Shown: positions 19,144-30,782, counted from the stretch's first letter. The stretch: DNA of 64,000 nucleotides from Enterobacteriaceae endosymbiont of Donacia crassipes (GCF_012569785.1 NZ_CP046202.1:29747-93746), one strand, 5' to 3'. Numbers and translations: made by a program. Notes: generated by a model from the letters alone, not told the origin.

Positions 19144-19815
19144 ATGCGTATAATTTTATTAGGACCTCCAGGAGTAGGTAAAGGTACTTATGCAAGATTT
19201 ATATCTGAAAAATATAATTTAATTAATATTTCTATAGGAGATATAATAAGAAATTTTTTATTAAATAATAAAAATTTATTATTAACCAATAAATTAAACA
19301 AATTTATTCATAAAGGAGTTATGATTCCTGATGATATCATCTTTAATATTGTAAAAACAAAACTATTTAATATAAATTATAATAAAGGTTTTTTGTTAGA
19401 TGGATTTCCTAGAAACATTTTACAAGCTCATATTTTAAAAAAAGAAAAAATTAATATAAATATAATTTTAGAATTATATATTCCAAATACTGAAATAATT
19501 CAAAGAATTATAGGTAGAAGAATACATTTACCTTCTGGAAGAATTTACCATACTATTTTAAATCCTCCAAAAATAAAAGATAGGGATGATATTACTGGAG
19601 AAAAATTAATAACTAGAACAGATGATAATATTATAATAATTAATAATCGTTTAAAAGAATATTCAAAACAAACTAAACCATTAATAAAATATTATAAAAA
19701 AGAATTTTTAAAAAATAAAATTTTATATAAAAAAATTTATAATACATTACCTATTGTAGATGTGCAAAAACAAATAGATAATATCTTACAATCTTTTAAA
19801 ATAAAAAAAATTTAA
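19144..19815 (+). CDS. adk: adenylate kinase
   Basis: Interconverts ATP + AMP and 2 ADP. It has 223 residues against 214 in E. coli. The P-loop is GPPGVGKGT at the N-terminus, followed by SIGDIIR, the AMP-binding LLDGFPRN, and the LID region GRRIHLPSGRIYH...DRDDITGEKL without zinc cysteines, as in enterobacteria. A short lysine-rich C-terminal tail accounts for the extra length. It is only 17 bases after leuD. E. coli adk lies elsewhere (near hemH), so this junction is a rearrangement. Confidence 0.96.
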   Translation: MRIILLGPPGVGKGTYARFISEKYNLINISIGDIIRNFLLNNKNLLLTNKLNKFIHKGVMIPDDIIFNIVKTKLFNINYNKGFLLDGFPRNILQAHILKKEKININIILELYIPNTEIIQRIIGRRIHLPSGRIYHTILNPPKIKDRDDITGEKLITRTDDNIIIINNRLKEYSKQTKPLIKYYKKEFLKNKILYKKIYNTLPIVDVQKQIDNILQSFKIKKI

Positions 19816-19944
19816 TTTTAATTAAATACTATTTTTTATTTTAAGAATTAATTAAATAGTTATATTTATAATAATTTGTTTATTTATTTTAAATTTGATA
19901 TTATTAGTAAATCTGAAATACAAATAATATGGATTATAATCTAT

Positions 19945-20823
19945 ATGTTTACTGGAAGTATTGTAGCACTTATAACTCCAATGGATATTAAAGGTAATAT
20001 TTGTAAAAATAGTTTAAAAAAACTTATTAATTACCATATTGATAGTGGTACAAAAGCTATTGTTATTATGGGAACTACTGGTGAATCTTCTACATGTACT
20101 TATAATGAACGTATAAGTACAATAATGTATGCATTAGATTTTGCAAAAAAAAAAATACCTATTATAGCAGGTACAGGATTTAATTCAACATCTAAAAGTA
20201 TATCTATAATATCTAATCTTGAAAATTCAGGAATTATTGGTTGTTTAAATGTTACCCCATATTATAATCGGCCTACTCAAGAGGGTTTATATCAACATTT
20301 TAAAGAAATTGCAAATAGTACAAAATTACCTCAAATATTATATAATGTTCCATCACGTACTGGATGTGATTTATTACCAAAAACTATATATAAATTATCT
20401 AAAATTAATAATATAATAGGTATTAAAGAAGCTACTGGTGATTTATCTCGTGTAAATAAAATTAGAAATTTAATTAATAAAAATTTTTTTTTAATTAGTG
20501 GAGATGATAAAACTTCTTTTGAATTTATGTTATTAGGAGGAGATGGAGTTATATCTGTTACAGCTAATATTGCCGCTGTAGAAATGAAAAAATTTTGTTT
20601 TTATATGAAAAATAATAAAATTATTAAAGCAAAAAAAATAAATCAACACTTAAATATATTACATAATCAATTATTTATTGAATCTAATCCTATACCCATA
20701 AAATGGGTAGCAAAAAGATTAGGATTAATTATTAGTGATAAAATGAGACTTCCTATGACACCACTTAAAAAGTGTAATCAGAAAATTTTAGAAATAACAT
20801 TAAAAAAATTAAAATTAATATAA
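19945..20823 (+). CDS. dapA: 4-hydroxy-tetrahydrodipicolinate synthase
   Basis: First committed step to DAP/lysine: condenses pyruvate with aspartate semialdehyde. The frame is open back to 19876, but the ATG at 19945 gives MFTGSIVAL, matching E. coli, and exactly its length of 292 residues. Schiff-base Lys161 (GIKEATGD), Tyr133 (LYNVPSRTG) and Thr44-Thr45 (MGTTGESST) have the same numbering as in E. coli. An in-frame run of 11 A near 20144 encodes lysines. The 3' end overlaps the convergent glyS by 9 bases. Confidence 0.97.
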   Translation: MFTGSIVALITPMDIKGNICKNSLKKLINYHIDSGTKAIVIMGTTGESSTCTYNERISTIMYALDFAKKKIPIIAGTGFNSTSKSISIISNLENSGIIGCLNVTPYYNRPTQEGLYQHFKEIANSTKLPQILYNVPSRTGCDLLPKTIYKLSKINNIIGIKEATGDLSRVNKIRNLINKNFFLISGDDKTSFEFMLLGGDGVISVTANIAAVEMKKFCFYMKNNKIIKAKKINQHLNILHNQLFIESNPIPIKWVAKRLGLIISDKMRLPMTPLKKCNQKILEITLKKLKLI

Positions 20824-22890
20824 TCTACTTAAATTAGTTATTTTAGATAAAAATTTTTTTATTTTACTTAGAATTAAAATTCTATTTCTTTTTATTTTAT
20901 CATCTTTATGATTAATTATTACTTTATTAAAAAAAATATTTATTGGATAAAATAATTCTGATAATATTAATAATATTTTATAAAATTCATTATTTTTTAT
21001 TTGATATTTAATAATTTTAGATAATTTACGTATATGATTAAATAATATAAATTCCTCTTTATATTCTAATAAAGAAACATTAATATCATCATTAATATTT
21101 ATATATATATTATTTTTAAATAAAATTTTATTAATTCTTTTATCAGTTAAAATTAAAAGTTTACTTTGTTTTTTTTCAATTTTAAAAAACATATCTAATG
21201 CTTTTATTTTAAGATCTAAAATTACTAAATTATTAATTTTTTTATCTAGAATAGAAGTAATAATATTTTTTTGATAACCTAAAAAAATATACCAATTTTT
21301 ACATCTATCATATAAAAAAGAAATTATATTAGTTATAATTTCTTTTTTATATGAATTATCTTCTATCTTATATAAAGATAAACTAAAATTAATTAATTTT
21401 ATTAAGTCAATGTTTAATTTATTTTTTATAATAATTTGTATAATACATAAAGTAATATTTTTTAAAGCATAAGGATCTTTATTACCTTTAGGAATTAAAG
21501 ATATACTAAATATTCCTACTAAAGTATCTATTTTATCTGCAATAAATAAAATACAAGAAATAATATTTTTAGGTATCAAATTATTTTTCTTATACTGATA
21601 TTGTTCTTTAATTGCTATAATAACATCTATATTTTCTTTATTATATTTAGCATAATACATGCCAACAAGACCTTGTAATTCTGGAAACTCATAAACCATT
21701 TGTGTTGCTAGATCACATTTAAATAATCTACTTGCTCTAATACAATTTAAATAATTAACATTTTTAACTGTTTTAGTTATAAATTTAGATATCATTTCAA
21801 TGCGTATAATTTTTTCAAATAAATTACCTAATTTATTTTGAAAAATAATATTTTTTAATTTTTCTAAAAAATTTTCAAATTTTATTTTTAAATCATTTTT
21901 TAAAAAAAATTTAATATCTTCAAATTTTGAAGTAAGTACTTTTTCATTACTATGAATAATAACTTCATTATTTTCGGTTTTAATATTTATTAATATAATA
22001 AAAGAAGTTAATAAATTATTTTTTTTATCATATAAAGGAATATATTTTTGATATTTTATCATTACATATTCTAATATTTTAGATGGTAATACTAAAAACT
22101 TTTTATGAAATTTTCCTACTAAAAGTACAGGCCACTCAACCATCGAAGTTAATTCTTCTAAAAAATAATTATTAATTTTTACAATTGCCTTCAAGTTATT
22201 TGTAATATTTTTTATATTATTAAGAATAATATTTTTACGTTTTATAAAATCAACGACAATTTTACCTTCTTTAAATAATAAATCTTCATATTCCTTTGCA
22301 TGTTTTAAAATAATTGTTTTTTCACACATAAATCTATGTCCTTGAATAATATTATTAGATTGAATATTTAACAATTTTTGTTTAATATTTTCTTTTCCAA
22401 GAACAAATACTATATTTCTTATAGGTCTAATAAATTTAAATATATTTTTTTCCCAATACATAAAATGAGGAAAAGAAACTATTTCTTTTAAAGAATTTAT
22501 TAACATATTAGATAATAAATTTTTAATATGTAATCCTTTAATTTCTTTTTTATAAAAAATATAATTATTTTTATATATTAAATTATTATTATTTTTAATA
22601 TTATATTTTTTTATCCAAAACTTAACTTGTTTATTTGTAAAAATTTCTTCTTCTTTATTTACAAAAGGTCCTTTAATTACATGTTGAAAATTAGTTTGTA
22701 TCACATTTAATAAATATATTTGTATTGCAATACGTCTAGAAGTAAAAAAACATTTTATTGTTTTATATGTAAAATAATTTTTTTTTAGTTCATTTTTAAA
22801 ATTTTTTAAAATTGTTTGAGATAATTTTAATAAATAATTAGCAGGTATTTCTTCTATACCTATCTCTAATAATAAAATGTTATTATCCAT
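20815..22890 (-). CDS. glyS: glycyl-tRNA synthetase beta subunit
   Basis: Large subunit of the heterotetrameric (alpha2beta2) bacterial glycyl-tRNA synthetase, carrying tRNA-binding domains. It has 691 residues against 689 in E. coli. Recognisable segments: [15 protein letters not shown] at the N-terminus, [44 protein letters not shown] (HD-like region), [13 protein letters not shown] and [12 protein letters not shown]. It follows glyQ by 29 bases. The N- and C-terminal parts are very rich in K, N and I but have no frame break. Confidence 0.96.
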   Translation of the reverse strand: MDNNILLLEIGIEEIPANYLLKLSQTILKNFKNELKKNYFTYKTIKCFFTSRRIAIQIYLLNVIQTNFQHVIKGPFVNKEEEIFTNKQVKFWIKKYNIKNNNNLIYKNNYIFYKKEIKGLHIKNLLSNMLINSLKEIVSFPHFMYWEKNIFKFIRPIRNIVFVLGKENIKQKLLNIQSNNIIQGHRFMCEKTIILKHAKEYEDLLFKEGKIVVDFIKRKNIILNNIKNITNNLKAIVKINNYFLEELTSMVEWPVLLVGKFHKKFLVLPSKILEYVMIKYQKYIPLYDKKNNLLTSFIILINIKTENNEVIIHSNEKVLTSKFEDIKFFLKNDLKIKFENFLEKLKNIIFQNKLGNLFEKIIRIEMISKFITKTVKNVNYLNCIRASRLFKCDLATQMVYEFPELQGLVGMYYAKYNKENIDVIIAIKEQYQYKKNNLIPKNIISCILFIADKIDTLVGIFSISLIPKGNKDPYALKNITLCIIQIIIKNKLNIDLIKLINFSLSLYKIEDNSYKKEIITNIISFLYDRCKNWYIFLGYQKNIITSILDKKINNLVILDLKIKALDMFFKIEKKQSKLLILTDKRINKILFKNNIYININDDINVSLLEYKEEFILFNHIRKLSKIIKYQIKNNEFYKILLILSELFYPINIFFNKVIINHKDDKIKRNRILILSKIKKFLSKITNLSRLY

Positions 22891-22919
22891 AAAATTATAT
22901 TACCTAATTATTAAGAATT

Positions 22920-23798
22920 TTAACTTATAAAATCACAATATTTTATAACAATTAATTTAGTCATACTACGTAATTTTAAAATATATCTTTGTCGTTCTGT
23001 ATGAGATAAAGATTTACGTGCTTCTAACAAGTTAAAACAATGTGAAGCTTTTAAAAGTTTTTCATATGCAGGAAAAATTAATGGTTGTTTTAATTTTAAT
23101 AAAGTATTAATTTCTTTTTCATATTGTTGAAAACATAAATTAATGAAATTAATATCTGTATATTCAAAATTATAAATAGATTGTTCAAGTTCATTTTTAT
23201 AAAAAAAATCACCATATGTAATATATTTATTCTTATTTTTATTCCATACTATATGAAATATATTATTTATATTTTGTATATGCATAGCTAATCGTTCTAA
23301 ACCATAAGTAATTTCTCCTGTAATTGGATCACAATTTATTCCTCCCATTTGTTGAAAATATGTAAATTGAGTAATTTCTATTCCATTTAACCATATTTCC
23401 CAACCAATCCCATGAGCTCCTAAAGTAGGATTTTCCCAATTATCATCTATAAAACGAATATCATTATTTTTTAAATCTAATTTTAATTTTTTTAGAGATT
23501 CAAAATATAAAAATTGAAAATTATAAGGTGGAGGTTTCATTATTACTTGAAATTGATAATATTGTTGTAATCTATTAGAATTATTAGCATATCTTCCATC
23601 TGAAGGTCTTCTAGATAATTGTACATAAGCTATTTTTATTGGTTTATTACCTATTGCGTATAAACATGTCATTGGATGAGATGTTGCTGCTCCTACTTCT
23701 ATATCAATTGGTTCAATAATACTACAACCTTGTTTTGCCCAATAATTTTTTAAAATTAAAATCATACCTTGAAAAGTTTTTTCACTAAATATTTTCAT
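22920..23798 (-). CDS. glyQ: glycyl-tRNA synthetase alpha subunit
   Basis: Catalytic class II subunit that activates glycine. It has 292 residues against 303 in E. coli; the missing residues are at the C-terminus. Very well conserved: [71 protein letters not shown] and [13 protein letters not shown]. First gene of the glyQ-glyS pair; fieF starts divergently 183 bases away. Confidence 0.97.
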   Translation of the reverse strand: MKIFSEKTFQGMILILKNYWAKQGCSIIEPIDIEVGAATSHPMTCLYAIGNKPIKIAYVQLSRRPSDGRYANNSNRLQQYYQFQVIMKPPPYNFQFLYFESLKKLKLDLKNNDIRFIDDNWENPTLGAHGIGWEIWLNGIEITQFTYFQQMGGINCDPITGEITYGLERLAMHIQNINNIFHIVWNKNKNKYITYGDFFYKNELEQSIYNFEYTDINFINLCFQQYEKEINTLLKLKQPLIFPAYEKLLKASHCFNLLEARKSLSHTERQRYILKLRSMTKLIVIKYCDFIS

Positions 23799-23981
23799 AT
23801 TTCAAATTTATTAAATTTTTTATTTTAACATGATCATTATATATTATTTTATATTAAAAGATACAAATTAAAATTTAACATATTTTTTTTATAGAAAAAA
23901 ATAATGTTAAAATAATTTATTATTAATAAAATTTAAAATAAAATTATTTTATTTTATTATAAATAATAACAGGAACTAATT

Positions 23982-24926
23982 GTGAATATAAATGATATAT
24001 ATAATAAAATTTTTTTAAAAAAAGAAAAAAATGAATATAATAAATTAATTACTAAAGCTACAAATTTAGCAATTTTATTATCTATAATACTATTAATATT
24101 AAAATTATTGGCTTGGTGGGAAACTAAATCTATAAGTATGTTAGCAGCATCTATAGATTCATTAATTGATATTACATCTTCAACAATTAATTTATTAATT
24201 ATATATTATTCTTTACAACCAGCAGATTCAGAACATACTTTTGGTCATGGCAAAGCTGAATCATTATCTGCTTTAGCTCAAAGTATTTTTATTTGTGGAA
24301 CAGCAATATTTTTATTTTTAAATAGTTTATATTATATATCTCATCCTACAAAAATATATTATCCTATAATAGGAATATTAGTTATTATTATTTCATTTTT
24401 TTTAACTTTAATATTAGTTATTTTTCAAAAAAAAGTTATAGCAGAAACAAATAGTCAAGCAACTCATGCTGATATGATACATTATGAATCAGATATTCTA
24501 ATTAATACGGCAATTTTATTAGCTTTGATTTTAAATATTTTAAATATAAAAAAAGCAGATTCTTTTATAGCATTAATTATAAGTATATTTATTTTTTATA
24601 ATTCTTTTAAAGTAGGATATAAAGCAATACAATCTTTATTAGACAGATCTTTACCAGACAAAGAAAAAAAAATTATAATAAATTTAATAACATCTTGGCC
24701 TAAAGTTAAAGGAGCACATCAATTAAAAACAAGACAATCAGGTCCTACTCGTTTTATACAACTTCATTTAGTATTAGAGGATAATTTACCTTTATTAGAA
24801 TCACATTCAATTGCAAAAAAAATAGAGAAAGCTTTAAATAAAAAATTTCCTTATTCGGATATAATTATTCATCAAGATCCATATTCTATTGTATCTGAAA
24901 AATATAGAGGTTTTTTTAAAAATTAA
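23982..24926 (+). CDS. fieF: cation-efflux transporter FieF (YiiP)
   Basis: Inner-membrane cation diffusion facilitator that exports Zn(II)/Fe(II) in exchange for protons. It has 314 residues against 300 in E. coli. Six membrane segments fit the hydrophobic pattern; transport-site residues appear in SIDSLIDITSS and HADMIHYESD. The soluble C-terminal domain has KTRQSGPTRFIQLHL and IIHQDPYS. The start is GTG at 23982 with AGGA 8 bases upstream; it adds about 14 lysine-rich residues before the first helix. The order fieF-pfkA is that of E. coli. A metal exporter is a notable survivor in so small a gene set. Confidence 0.93.
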   Translation: MNINDIYNKIFLKKEKNEYNKLITKATNLAILLSIILLILKLLAWWETKSISMLAASIDSLIDITSSTINLLIIYYSLQPADSEHTFGHGKAESLSALAQSIFICGTAIFLFLNSLYYISHPTKIYYPIIGILVIIISFFLTLILVIFQKKVIAETNSQATHADMIHYESDILINTAILLALILNILNIKKADSFIALIISIFIFYNSFKVGYKAIQSLLDRSLPDKEKKIIINLITSWPKVKGAHQLKTRQSGPTRFIQLHLVLEDNLPLLESHSIAKKIEKALNKKFPYSDIIIHQDPYSIVSEKYRGFFKN

Positions 24927-24959
24927 TTATTAATAAAATTATACATTTTGAGGTATTTT

Positions 24960-25922
24960 ATGATTCAAAAAATTGGTGTTCTTACAAGTGGGGGAGATGC
25001 ACCTGGCATGAATGCAGCTATAAGAGGTGTTGTTAGAACTGCTATTAGTTATAATATTGAAGTATTTGGAATATATAATGGTTATATGGGATTATATAAT
25101 AATAATATTATTAAATTAAATAGATATAGTGTATCTGATATAATTAATAAAGGAGGTACTTTTTTAGGATCTGCACGTTTTCCTCAATTTAAAAATAAAA
25201 AAATACGTTCTATTGCTATAAATAATATGAAAAAACATGGTATTAATGCATTAGTTGTAATAGGTGGTGATGGAACATACATGGGAGCTAAATTATTAAC
25301 AGAAATGGGTTTTCCTTGTATAGGAATACCAGGAACAATAGATAATGATGTAGTAGGTACTGATTATAGTATTGGTTATTTTACAGCTTTGGAAACTATA
25401 GTAGAAGCAATAGATAAATTAAGAGATACTTCTACTTCTCATCAAAGAATCTCTCTTATAGAAATTATGGGAAGATACTGCGGAGATTTAACCTTAGCTG
25501 CAGCTATCGCAGGAGGATGTGAATTTATTGTTTTACCTGAAATTGATTATAATCAAGAAGATTTGGTTAAAGAAATAAAATTAGGAATAGAAAAAGGTAA
25601 AAAACATGCAATAGTATTGATTACAGAATTTATTTGTGATATTAATAAATTAGCCAGGTTTATCCAAAAAAAAATTAAACGTGAAACAAGAACTACAGTT
25701 TTAGGTTATCTACAAAGAGGAGGATCTCCTGTAGCATATGACCGTATTTTAGGATCAAGAATGGGGTCTTATTCAGTTGAATTATTATATAAAGGATATA
25801 GTGGAAAATGTATAGGAACTCAAAATGATAAAATGGTATATCATGATATTATAGATGCTATTTTAAATATGAAAAAAATTTTTAAAAAAGATTTATTAAA
25901 TATTGCTAAAAAATTATATTAA
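24960..25922 (+). CDS. pfkA: ATP-dependent 6-phosphofructokinase
   Basis: Commits fructose-6-phosphate to glycolysis. With the ATG at 24960 (preceded by TGAGG) the protein has 320 residues, exactly as in E. coli; the frame opens earlier with TTG at 24948, but those residues do not align. ATP site: [13 protein letters not shown] and GGDGTYMG; catalytic region: [15 protein letters not shown]; substrate site: [11 protein letters not shown] and GYLQRGGSP. It lies 33 bases after fieF and 27 before rplY. Confidence 0.97.
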   Translation: MIQKIGVLTSGGDAPGMNAAIRGVVRTAISYNIEVFGIYNGYMGLYNNNIIKLNRYSVSDIINKGGTFLGSARFPQFKNKKIRSIAINNMKKHGINALVVIGGDGTYMGAKLLTEMGFPCIGIPGTIDNDVVGTDYSIGYFTALETIVEAIDKLRDTSTSHQRISLIEIMGRYCGDLTLAAAIAGGCEFIVLPEIDYNQEDLVKEIKLGIEKGKKHAIVLITEFICDINKLARFIQKKIKRETRTTVLGYLQRGGSPVAYDRILGSRMGSYSVELLYKGYSGKCIGTQNDKMVYHDIIDAILNMKKIFKKDLLNIAKKLY

Positions 25923-25949
25923 TTAATAAATTAAAATTGAGATATAAAT

Positions 25950-26243
25950 ATGTATAAAATACAATTTTTTAAAAGAATAAAGACAGGAAAAAGTTTTAGT
26001 AGACGTTTAAGAATAAATAATCAAATTCCAGCAATTGTTTATGGTAAAAAAATAAAAACACTGCCTATTATTATAAATAATAACGATATAACTCATATTA
26101 ATTTGCAAAATTTTTTTAAAAAAAAAATTTTATTAACTTTAATAAATGAAAAAAATATTTTATTTAAAGTAAAAATTATAAATATTCAATATCATCCTTT
26201 TAAAATTAATAAACTATATCATATAGATTTTATTATTATATAA
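25950..26243 (+). CDS. rplY: 50S ribosomal protein bL25
   Basis: Binds the 5S rRNA. It has 97 residues against 94 in E. coli, so it is the short form without a CTC domain. Seen: GKSFSRRLRINNQIPAIVYG and the end YHPFKINKLYHIDF, which correspond to the E. coli protein. GAGATA lies just before the ATG. Convergent with dapB. Confidence 0.9.
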   Translation: MYKIQFFKRIKTGKSFSRRLRINNQIPAIVYGKKIKTLPIIINNNDITHINLQNFFKKKILLTLINEKNILFKVKIINIQYHPFKINKLYHIDFIII

Positions 26244-26265
26244 TAATTAATGTTAAAAATTCAAA

Positions 26266-26286
26266 ATCTTTATTTAAAATAAAGAT
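26266..26286. terminator. bidirectional hairpin between rplY and dapB
   Basis: ATCTTTATTT and AAATAAAGAT form a 10-bp inverted repeat around one base, 22 bases after the rplY stop and 38 before the dapB stop. It would fold as a hairpin with a small loop in either transcript and probably ends both genes. Confidence 0.45.
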
Positions 26287-26323
26287 AAATAATTATTTAA
26301 TCCTTTTATAAAAATTTTATTAT

Positions 26324-27100
26324 TTATATTTTTAATACATTACTCATATTATACATACCAGTTTTTTTTGTATATAACCAAATAGCAGCTTTAATTGCAC
26401 CTTCTGCAAATGACTTTCTATTAGATGCTCTATGAATTAATTCAATTTGTTCTCCAATAAAAGAAAATAAAACATTATGTTCTCCATATAAATCAGCAGC
26501 TCTAATAGAATGACATTTAATTTTTTTTTTAAAATTATATTTTTTATAGGTTTTAATTATATTATTTTTTAATGATAAAGCTGTTCCAGAAGGAGCATCT
26601 ATTTTATTTTTATGATGTTTTTCTATTATATCTATATCTATTTTATTTTCTAATTTATTTTTACAAAAAATTTTTGTAATATTTTCTAAAATTTTTAATA
26701 AAATATTAATACCCAAACTAAAATTAGAAGATAAAATAATAGCTATATTTTTTGATATTTTCTTAATTATTAATTTTTGTTGTATACTAAAACCTGTGGT
26801 ACCAATCACAATTTTTTTATTATATGACTTACATATATGAAGATGTTCTATAGTTGATTTAGGATTTGTAAAATCTATTAAAATATCAAAATAATTTATG
26901 ATGTCTATCAAATTAGATTTAATATTTAAAAAATTAGATTTATAAAGAATTTTTTTTTTTTCTTTCAAGGAAGATTTTGTTTCTATAACCCCATTTAATA
27001 AAATATTTTTTATTGTTTGAGTATTTAATAGTTTTAAAATACTTTGCCCCATACGCCCATTAATTCCTGCAATAGCTAAACGAATTTGATTTTTATTCAT
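26324..27100 (-). CDS. dapB: 4-hydroxy-tetrahydrodipicolinate reductase
   Basis: NAD(P)H-dependent second step of DAP/lysine synthesis, acting on the product of DapA. It has 258 residues against 273 in E. coli. The Rossmann motif AGINGRMGQS is near the N-terminus, IGTTGF lies at the cofactor site, and the catalytic IIEKHHKNKIDAPSGTAL carries the His pair and Lys. The end is RAIKAAIWLYTK-like (EGAIKAAIWL). Downstream of lspA by 28 bases; in E. coli dapB follows the ileS-lspA-fkpB-ispH-rihC group, of which only ileS and lspA survive here. Confidence 0.96.
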   Translation of the reverse strand: MNKNQIRLAIAGINGRMGQSILKLLNTQTIKNILLNGVIETKSSLKEKKKILYKSNFLNIKSNLIDIINYFDILIDFTNPKSTIEHLHICKSYNKKIVIGTTGFSIQQKLIIKKISKNIAIILSSNFSLGINILLKILENITKIFCKNKLENKIDIDIIEKHHKNKIDAPSGTALSLKNNIIKTYKKYNFKKKIKCHSIRAADLYGEHNVLFSFIGEQIELIHRASNRKSFAEGAIKAAIWLYTKKTGMYNMSNVLKI

Positions 27101-27128
27101 AAATATAAACCTATAAAATATATTATTT

Positions 27129-27614
27129 TTAAAATGATAGAAAAATATTATTTTTTAATATAACAATAAAACCAATAAAAATTAAAATATCTGCAAAATT
27201 AAAAATAGGAAATTGATAATTAAAAATATGTATATTGATAAAATCTATTACAAAACCACAATAAATTCTATTAATTAGATTACTTAATATTCCACTAATT
27301 ATAAAATTATATGATAACTGAATATTTTTATTTTTTAATAAAAATTTAATATAAAATAAAATTAAAATACTTATCATTGTAAAAAAATAAATAGTAATTT
27401 TATTGTTTTTTAAAAAACCTAAACTAATACCATAGTTACGTATATAAGTAAAATTTATATAATTATTTATATAATAATATTCATATAATTTTATATTTTT
27501 AATAATTAAAATTTTACTAAAAAAATCTATAATTATAAGTAATATAATATAAATATTAAATAAATATTTTATTGTTTTAAACAAAATATTAAATAAATAG
27601 ACGTTTTTCTCCAT
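27129..27614 (-). CDS. lspA: lipoprotein signal peptidase (signal peptidase II)
   Basis: Inner-membrane aspartyl protease that cleaves prolipoprotein signal peptides. It has 161 residues against 164 in E. coli and four hydrophobic segments. The two catalytic aspartates are visible in NRIYCGFVIDFINI and FNFADILIF; RNYGISLGFL corresponds to RNYGAAFSFL. It overlaps the 3' end of ileS by 26 bases, so translation is likely coupled. Its presence implies at least one lipoprotein is still made, although no lipoprotein gene is in the window. Confidence 0.93.
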   Translation of the reverse strand: MEKNVYLFNILFKTIKYLFNIYIILLIIIDFFSKILIIKNIKLYEYYYINNYINFTYIRNYGISLGFLKNNKITIYFFTMISILILFYIKFLLKNKNIQLSYNFIISGILSNLINRIYCGFVIDFINIHIFNYQFPIFNFADILIFIGFIVILKNNIFLSF

Positions 27615-30378
27615 TTCCTGTCATATTTAATTGACAACGATTACAAATATTATTTACTATATGTTTTTCATGATACCAACAACGTTGACACTTCATATAT
27701 TTTGATTTCATAATTTGAAATTTTTGTATTAATTTATTTTTAATTTCTGTTTTTTCTAAAAAAATAGTAATATTAGAAATTAGTAATAAAAAACGTAATT
27801 CTGAACCTAATAATGATAACCTATCATAAGTATCTTTTTTTACAAATACAATTATATCTACTTCTAAAGAACTTTTAATAATTTTTTTATTTCTTGCAAA
27901 TTCTATAATTTGATTAATTTCATTTTTAAAAATAAAAATATCATTCCAATATTCATTATTCATGATGTCTTTTGATGAAAAATAAAATAAATTAGAATAC
28001 CATTCTTCCATAAAAATATATTTACTTCTTAACCCAGGAATATAATTCCAAATTTCATGAGCTGTAAAAGATAATATTGGAGCAATCCATCTTACTAAAG
28101 ATTCAAGAATCATATATAGAGCAGTTTGACAACTTAATCTTTCTATACTACATTTTTTAAATGTATATTGTCTATCTTTAATAATATCAAAATATATTGA
28201 ACCTAAATCTATAGAACAAAATTGTATTATTTCTTTAATAACATTTTGTATATTATATATTTTATAATATTTAATAATTTTATTTTGCACAATTTTTGTT
28301 TTATTAATAATCCATTTATCCAAAATTACCATTTTACTCGGTTCTACTATATTTTTATCTGGTTTAAAATCATATAAATTTGATAATAAAAATCTAGCTG
28401 TGTTACGAATACGTCTGTAAATTTCTGTAATTCTTTTTAAAATGTCATTAGACATATTAATTTCATTAGAATAATCTGTAGAAGCTACCCATAATCTAAG
28501 AATATCACTACCTAAATTAGTTATTATATCTTGAGGTTTAATAATATTACCTAAAGATTTAGACATTTTTTTTCCTTGACTATCTACAGTAAATCCATGA
28601 CTAATAACTGTTTTATAAGGAGGATGACGATGTATGATGAATGAAATAATTAATGATGATATAAACCATCCTCTATATTGATCTGTTCCTTCTAAATACA
28701 TATCAATAGTATTATTTTTAAATTCTTTAATTTGATTTATAATTGAATTGTAAGTTGAACCTGAATCAAACCATACATCTAATGTATCTGTAACTTTTTC
28801 ATAAAAAATAGAATCATTACCTAAAAATTCTTTAATATCTAAATCCCACCATGCTTGTATACCTTTTTGTTCAATTATACAAGCTATTTTTTCAATAAAT
28901 TTTAATGAATGACTGTGTATTTTTTGTGTTTTTTTATGAATAAATAAAGGAATTGGAATGCCCCAAATTCTTTGTCTAGAAATACACCAATCAGGTCTTT
29001 TATCTAACATAATAGACATTTTTTTATATCCCCAATTAGGTATCCATTTTACTTTTTTAATTGATTTTTTTACTAGTTGTCTAAAATTATCTTTATCTAT
29101 ATTAATAAACCATTGTGGGGTAGATATATAAATAATTGGAATTTTATGACGCCAACAATATGGATATTTATGTATATAATCATCTATTAAAAATAATGAC
29201 TCTTTTTTTTTTAAAATATCTAATATTATTTTTTGTGAATAAAATACATTAATATTATCTAATTTAGGATGAATACCTTTTATAAAAAATCCTTTTTTAT
29301 CTATAATATTTTTCATAGGTTTTATATTATGTTGATGACATATATTATAATCATCTAATCCGTGATTAGGAGCTATATGAACAATACCAGTACCTGATTG
29401 TTCAGAAACATAATTATTTATAATTAAATATGAAATTTTATTATTTAAAGGATTATATATTAATAAATTTTTAAAATTTTGGCCTTGTATTTCTCCTAAA
29501 ATTTTCCAATTTATAATTTTTGCTTTATTCATAATAATATTTACTAAGTTTTTTGCTATAATTATAATATCTTTATTAATTTTAATTAATTGATAATATA
29601 TTTTTGGATTAATAACAATTGCTTGATTTGCTGGTATACTCCACGGTGTAGTAGTCCATATTAAAAAAGAAATATTATTATTATTCTTTATTTTTAAATT
29701 TAAAATTTTTGAAAAAAAATCATTATTAACAATAGTAAATTTAATATAACATGTTAATGTTTTTTTCTTTATATAATTTACTTCAGCTTCTGCTAAAGAA
29801 GAAATGCATTTTATACACCAATATACTGGTTTTACTCCTTTATATATATAATTATGTTTAATAACTTTACCTAAAGTACGTACAATATTTGCTTCTGTTT
29901 TAAAATTCATTGTTAAATAAGGATTTAACCAATCAGCTAATATTCCTAATCTAATAAAATCTTTTTTTTGTCTGGAAATTTGTTTTAAAACATATTTTCT
30001 ACATTCAATTCTAAATTCTTTTTTAGAAAAATTTTTGTTCTTATTTTTTAAAATTTTTTCTACTTTTTGTTCTATAGGTAAACCATGACAATCCCATCCA
30101 GGAACAAAAGGAGTATAATAACCATTCATATTTTTAGATTTTAAAATAATATCTTTTAAAATTTTATTAAAAGCATGTCCAATGTGAATATCACCATTTG
30201 CATAAGGTGGTCCATCATGTAAAATAAATTTTCTTTTTTTTTGTTTTTTTATATTCAAAATTTTTTTATATAAATTATCTTTTTCCCATTGTTTTAATAT
30301 TATTAATTCATTAGTTGCTAAATTAGCTTTCATTGGAAATTTTGTTTTTGGTAAATTTAATTGAAATTTATTTTTCAT
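27589..30378 (-). CDS. ileS: isoleucyl-tRNA synthetase
   Basis: Charges and proofreads tRNA-Ile. It has 929 residues from the ATG at 30378 (938 in E. coli); an in-frame ATG at 30387 would add MIS, but AAAG then abuts the start, and the inner ATG aligns better (MKNKFQLNLP). Seen: GDIHIGHAFNKILKD (HIGH), the CP1 editing domain with WTTTPWSIPANQA, KKMSKSLGN (KMSKS), and the C-terminal zinc site CQRC...CNRC. E. coli order is rpsT-ribF-ileS-lspA; ribF is missing here. Confidence 0.96.
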   Translation of the reverse strand: MKNKFQLNLPKTKFPMKANLATNELIILKQWEKDNLYKKILNIKKQKKRKFILHDGPPYANGDIHIGHAFNKILKDIILKSKNMNGYYTPFVPGWDCHGLPIEQKVEKILKNKNKNFSKKEFRIECRKYVLKQISRQKKDFIRLGILADWLNPYLTMNFKTEANIVRTLGKVIKHNYIYKGVKPVYWCIKCISSLAEAEVNYIKKKTLTCYIKFTIVNNDFFSKILNLKIKNNNNISFLIWTTTPWSIPANQAIVINPKIYYQLIKINKDIIIIAKNLVNIIMNKAKIINWKILGEIQGQNFKNLLIYNPLNNKISYLIINNYVSEQSGTGIVHIAPNHGLDDYNICHQHNIKPMKNIIDKKGFFIKGIHPKLDNINVFYSQKIILDILKKKESLFLIDDYIHKYPYCWRHKIPIIYISTPQWFINIDKDNFRQLVKKSIKKVKWIPNWGYKKMSIMLDKRPDWCISRQRIWGIPIPLFIHKKTQKIHSHSLKFIEKIACIIEQKGIQAWWDLDIKEFLGNDSIFYEKVTDTLDVWFDSGSTYNSIINQIKEFKNNTIDMYLEGTDQYRGWFISSLIISFIIHRHPPYKTVISHGFTVDSQGKKMSKSLGNIIKPQDIITNLGSDILRLWVASTDYSNEINMSNDILKRITEIYRRIRNTARFLLSNLYDFKPDKNIVEPSKMVILDKWIINKTKIVQNKIIKYYKIYNIQNVIKEIIQFCSIDLGSIYFDIIKDRQYTFKKCSIERLSCQTALYMILESLVRWIAPILSFTAHEIWNYIPGLRSKYIFMEEWYSNLFYFSSKDIMNNEYWNDIFIFKNEINQIIEFARNKKIIKSSLEVDIIVFVKKDTYDRLSLLGSELRFLLLISNITIFLEKTEIKNKLIQKFQIMKSKYMKCQRCWYHEKHIVNNICNRCQLNMTGNGEKRLFI

Positions 30379-30518
30379 ACTTATCATCTTTAATTTTGAA
30401 ATTTATTTCAAATATAAAATTTTATTTTATTTATTTAAGAATATTATATATAATAATATTTTATGTAAATATTTTATAAAAATAAAATATAATAAGTATT
30501 ATAATTATTGGATATTAT

Positions 30519-30782
30519 ATGGCTAACATAAAATCATCTAAAAAAAGAGTTTTAAAAGCAGAACAAAATAGACAACATAATATAAAATATCGTTCTATGT
30601 TACGTACTTTTATTAAAAAAGTTAATAATGCTATTTTTGAAAAAAATATTGAATTATCTAAAAAAATGTTTAGAAAAATGCAATCTATAATAGATAAACA
30701 AGCACAAAAAAATTTAATTCATAAAAATAAAGCATCTCGTTATAAATCTAGAATTTATAGTAAAATTACAAAAATCATCTAA
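30519..30782 (+). CDS. rpsT: 30S ribosomal protein bS20
   Basis: Binds 16S rRNA early in 30S assembly. It has 87 residues, as in E. coli, and is rich in Lys and Arg: MANIKSSKKRVLKAEQNRQHN at the start and a basic helix in HKNKASRYKSR. Divergent from ileS, with a 140-base spacer that should contain both promoters. In E. coli ribF would lie next to ileS at this point. Confidence 0.95.
   Translation: MANIKSSKKRVLKAEQNRQHNIKYRSMLRTFIKKVNNAIFEKNIELSKKMFRKMQSIIDKQAQKNLIHKNKASRYKSRIYSKITKII

Noticed and set aside
19876..19944. In-frame extension of dapA from a TTG at 19876
   Set aside because: The 23 added residues do not align to DapA; the ATG at 19945 gives the exact E. coli length and N-terminus.
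24948..24959. TTG start of pfkA at 24948
   Set aside because: TGAGG at this place is the ribosome-binding site of the ATG at 24960, which gives 320 residues as in E. coli.
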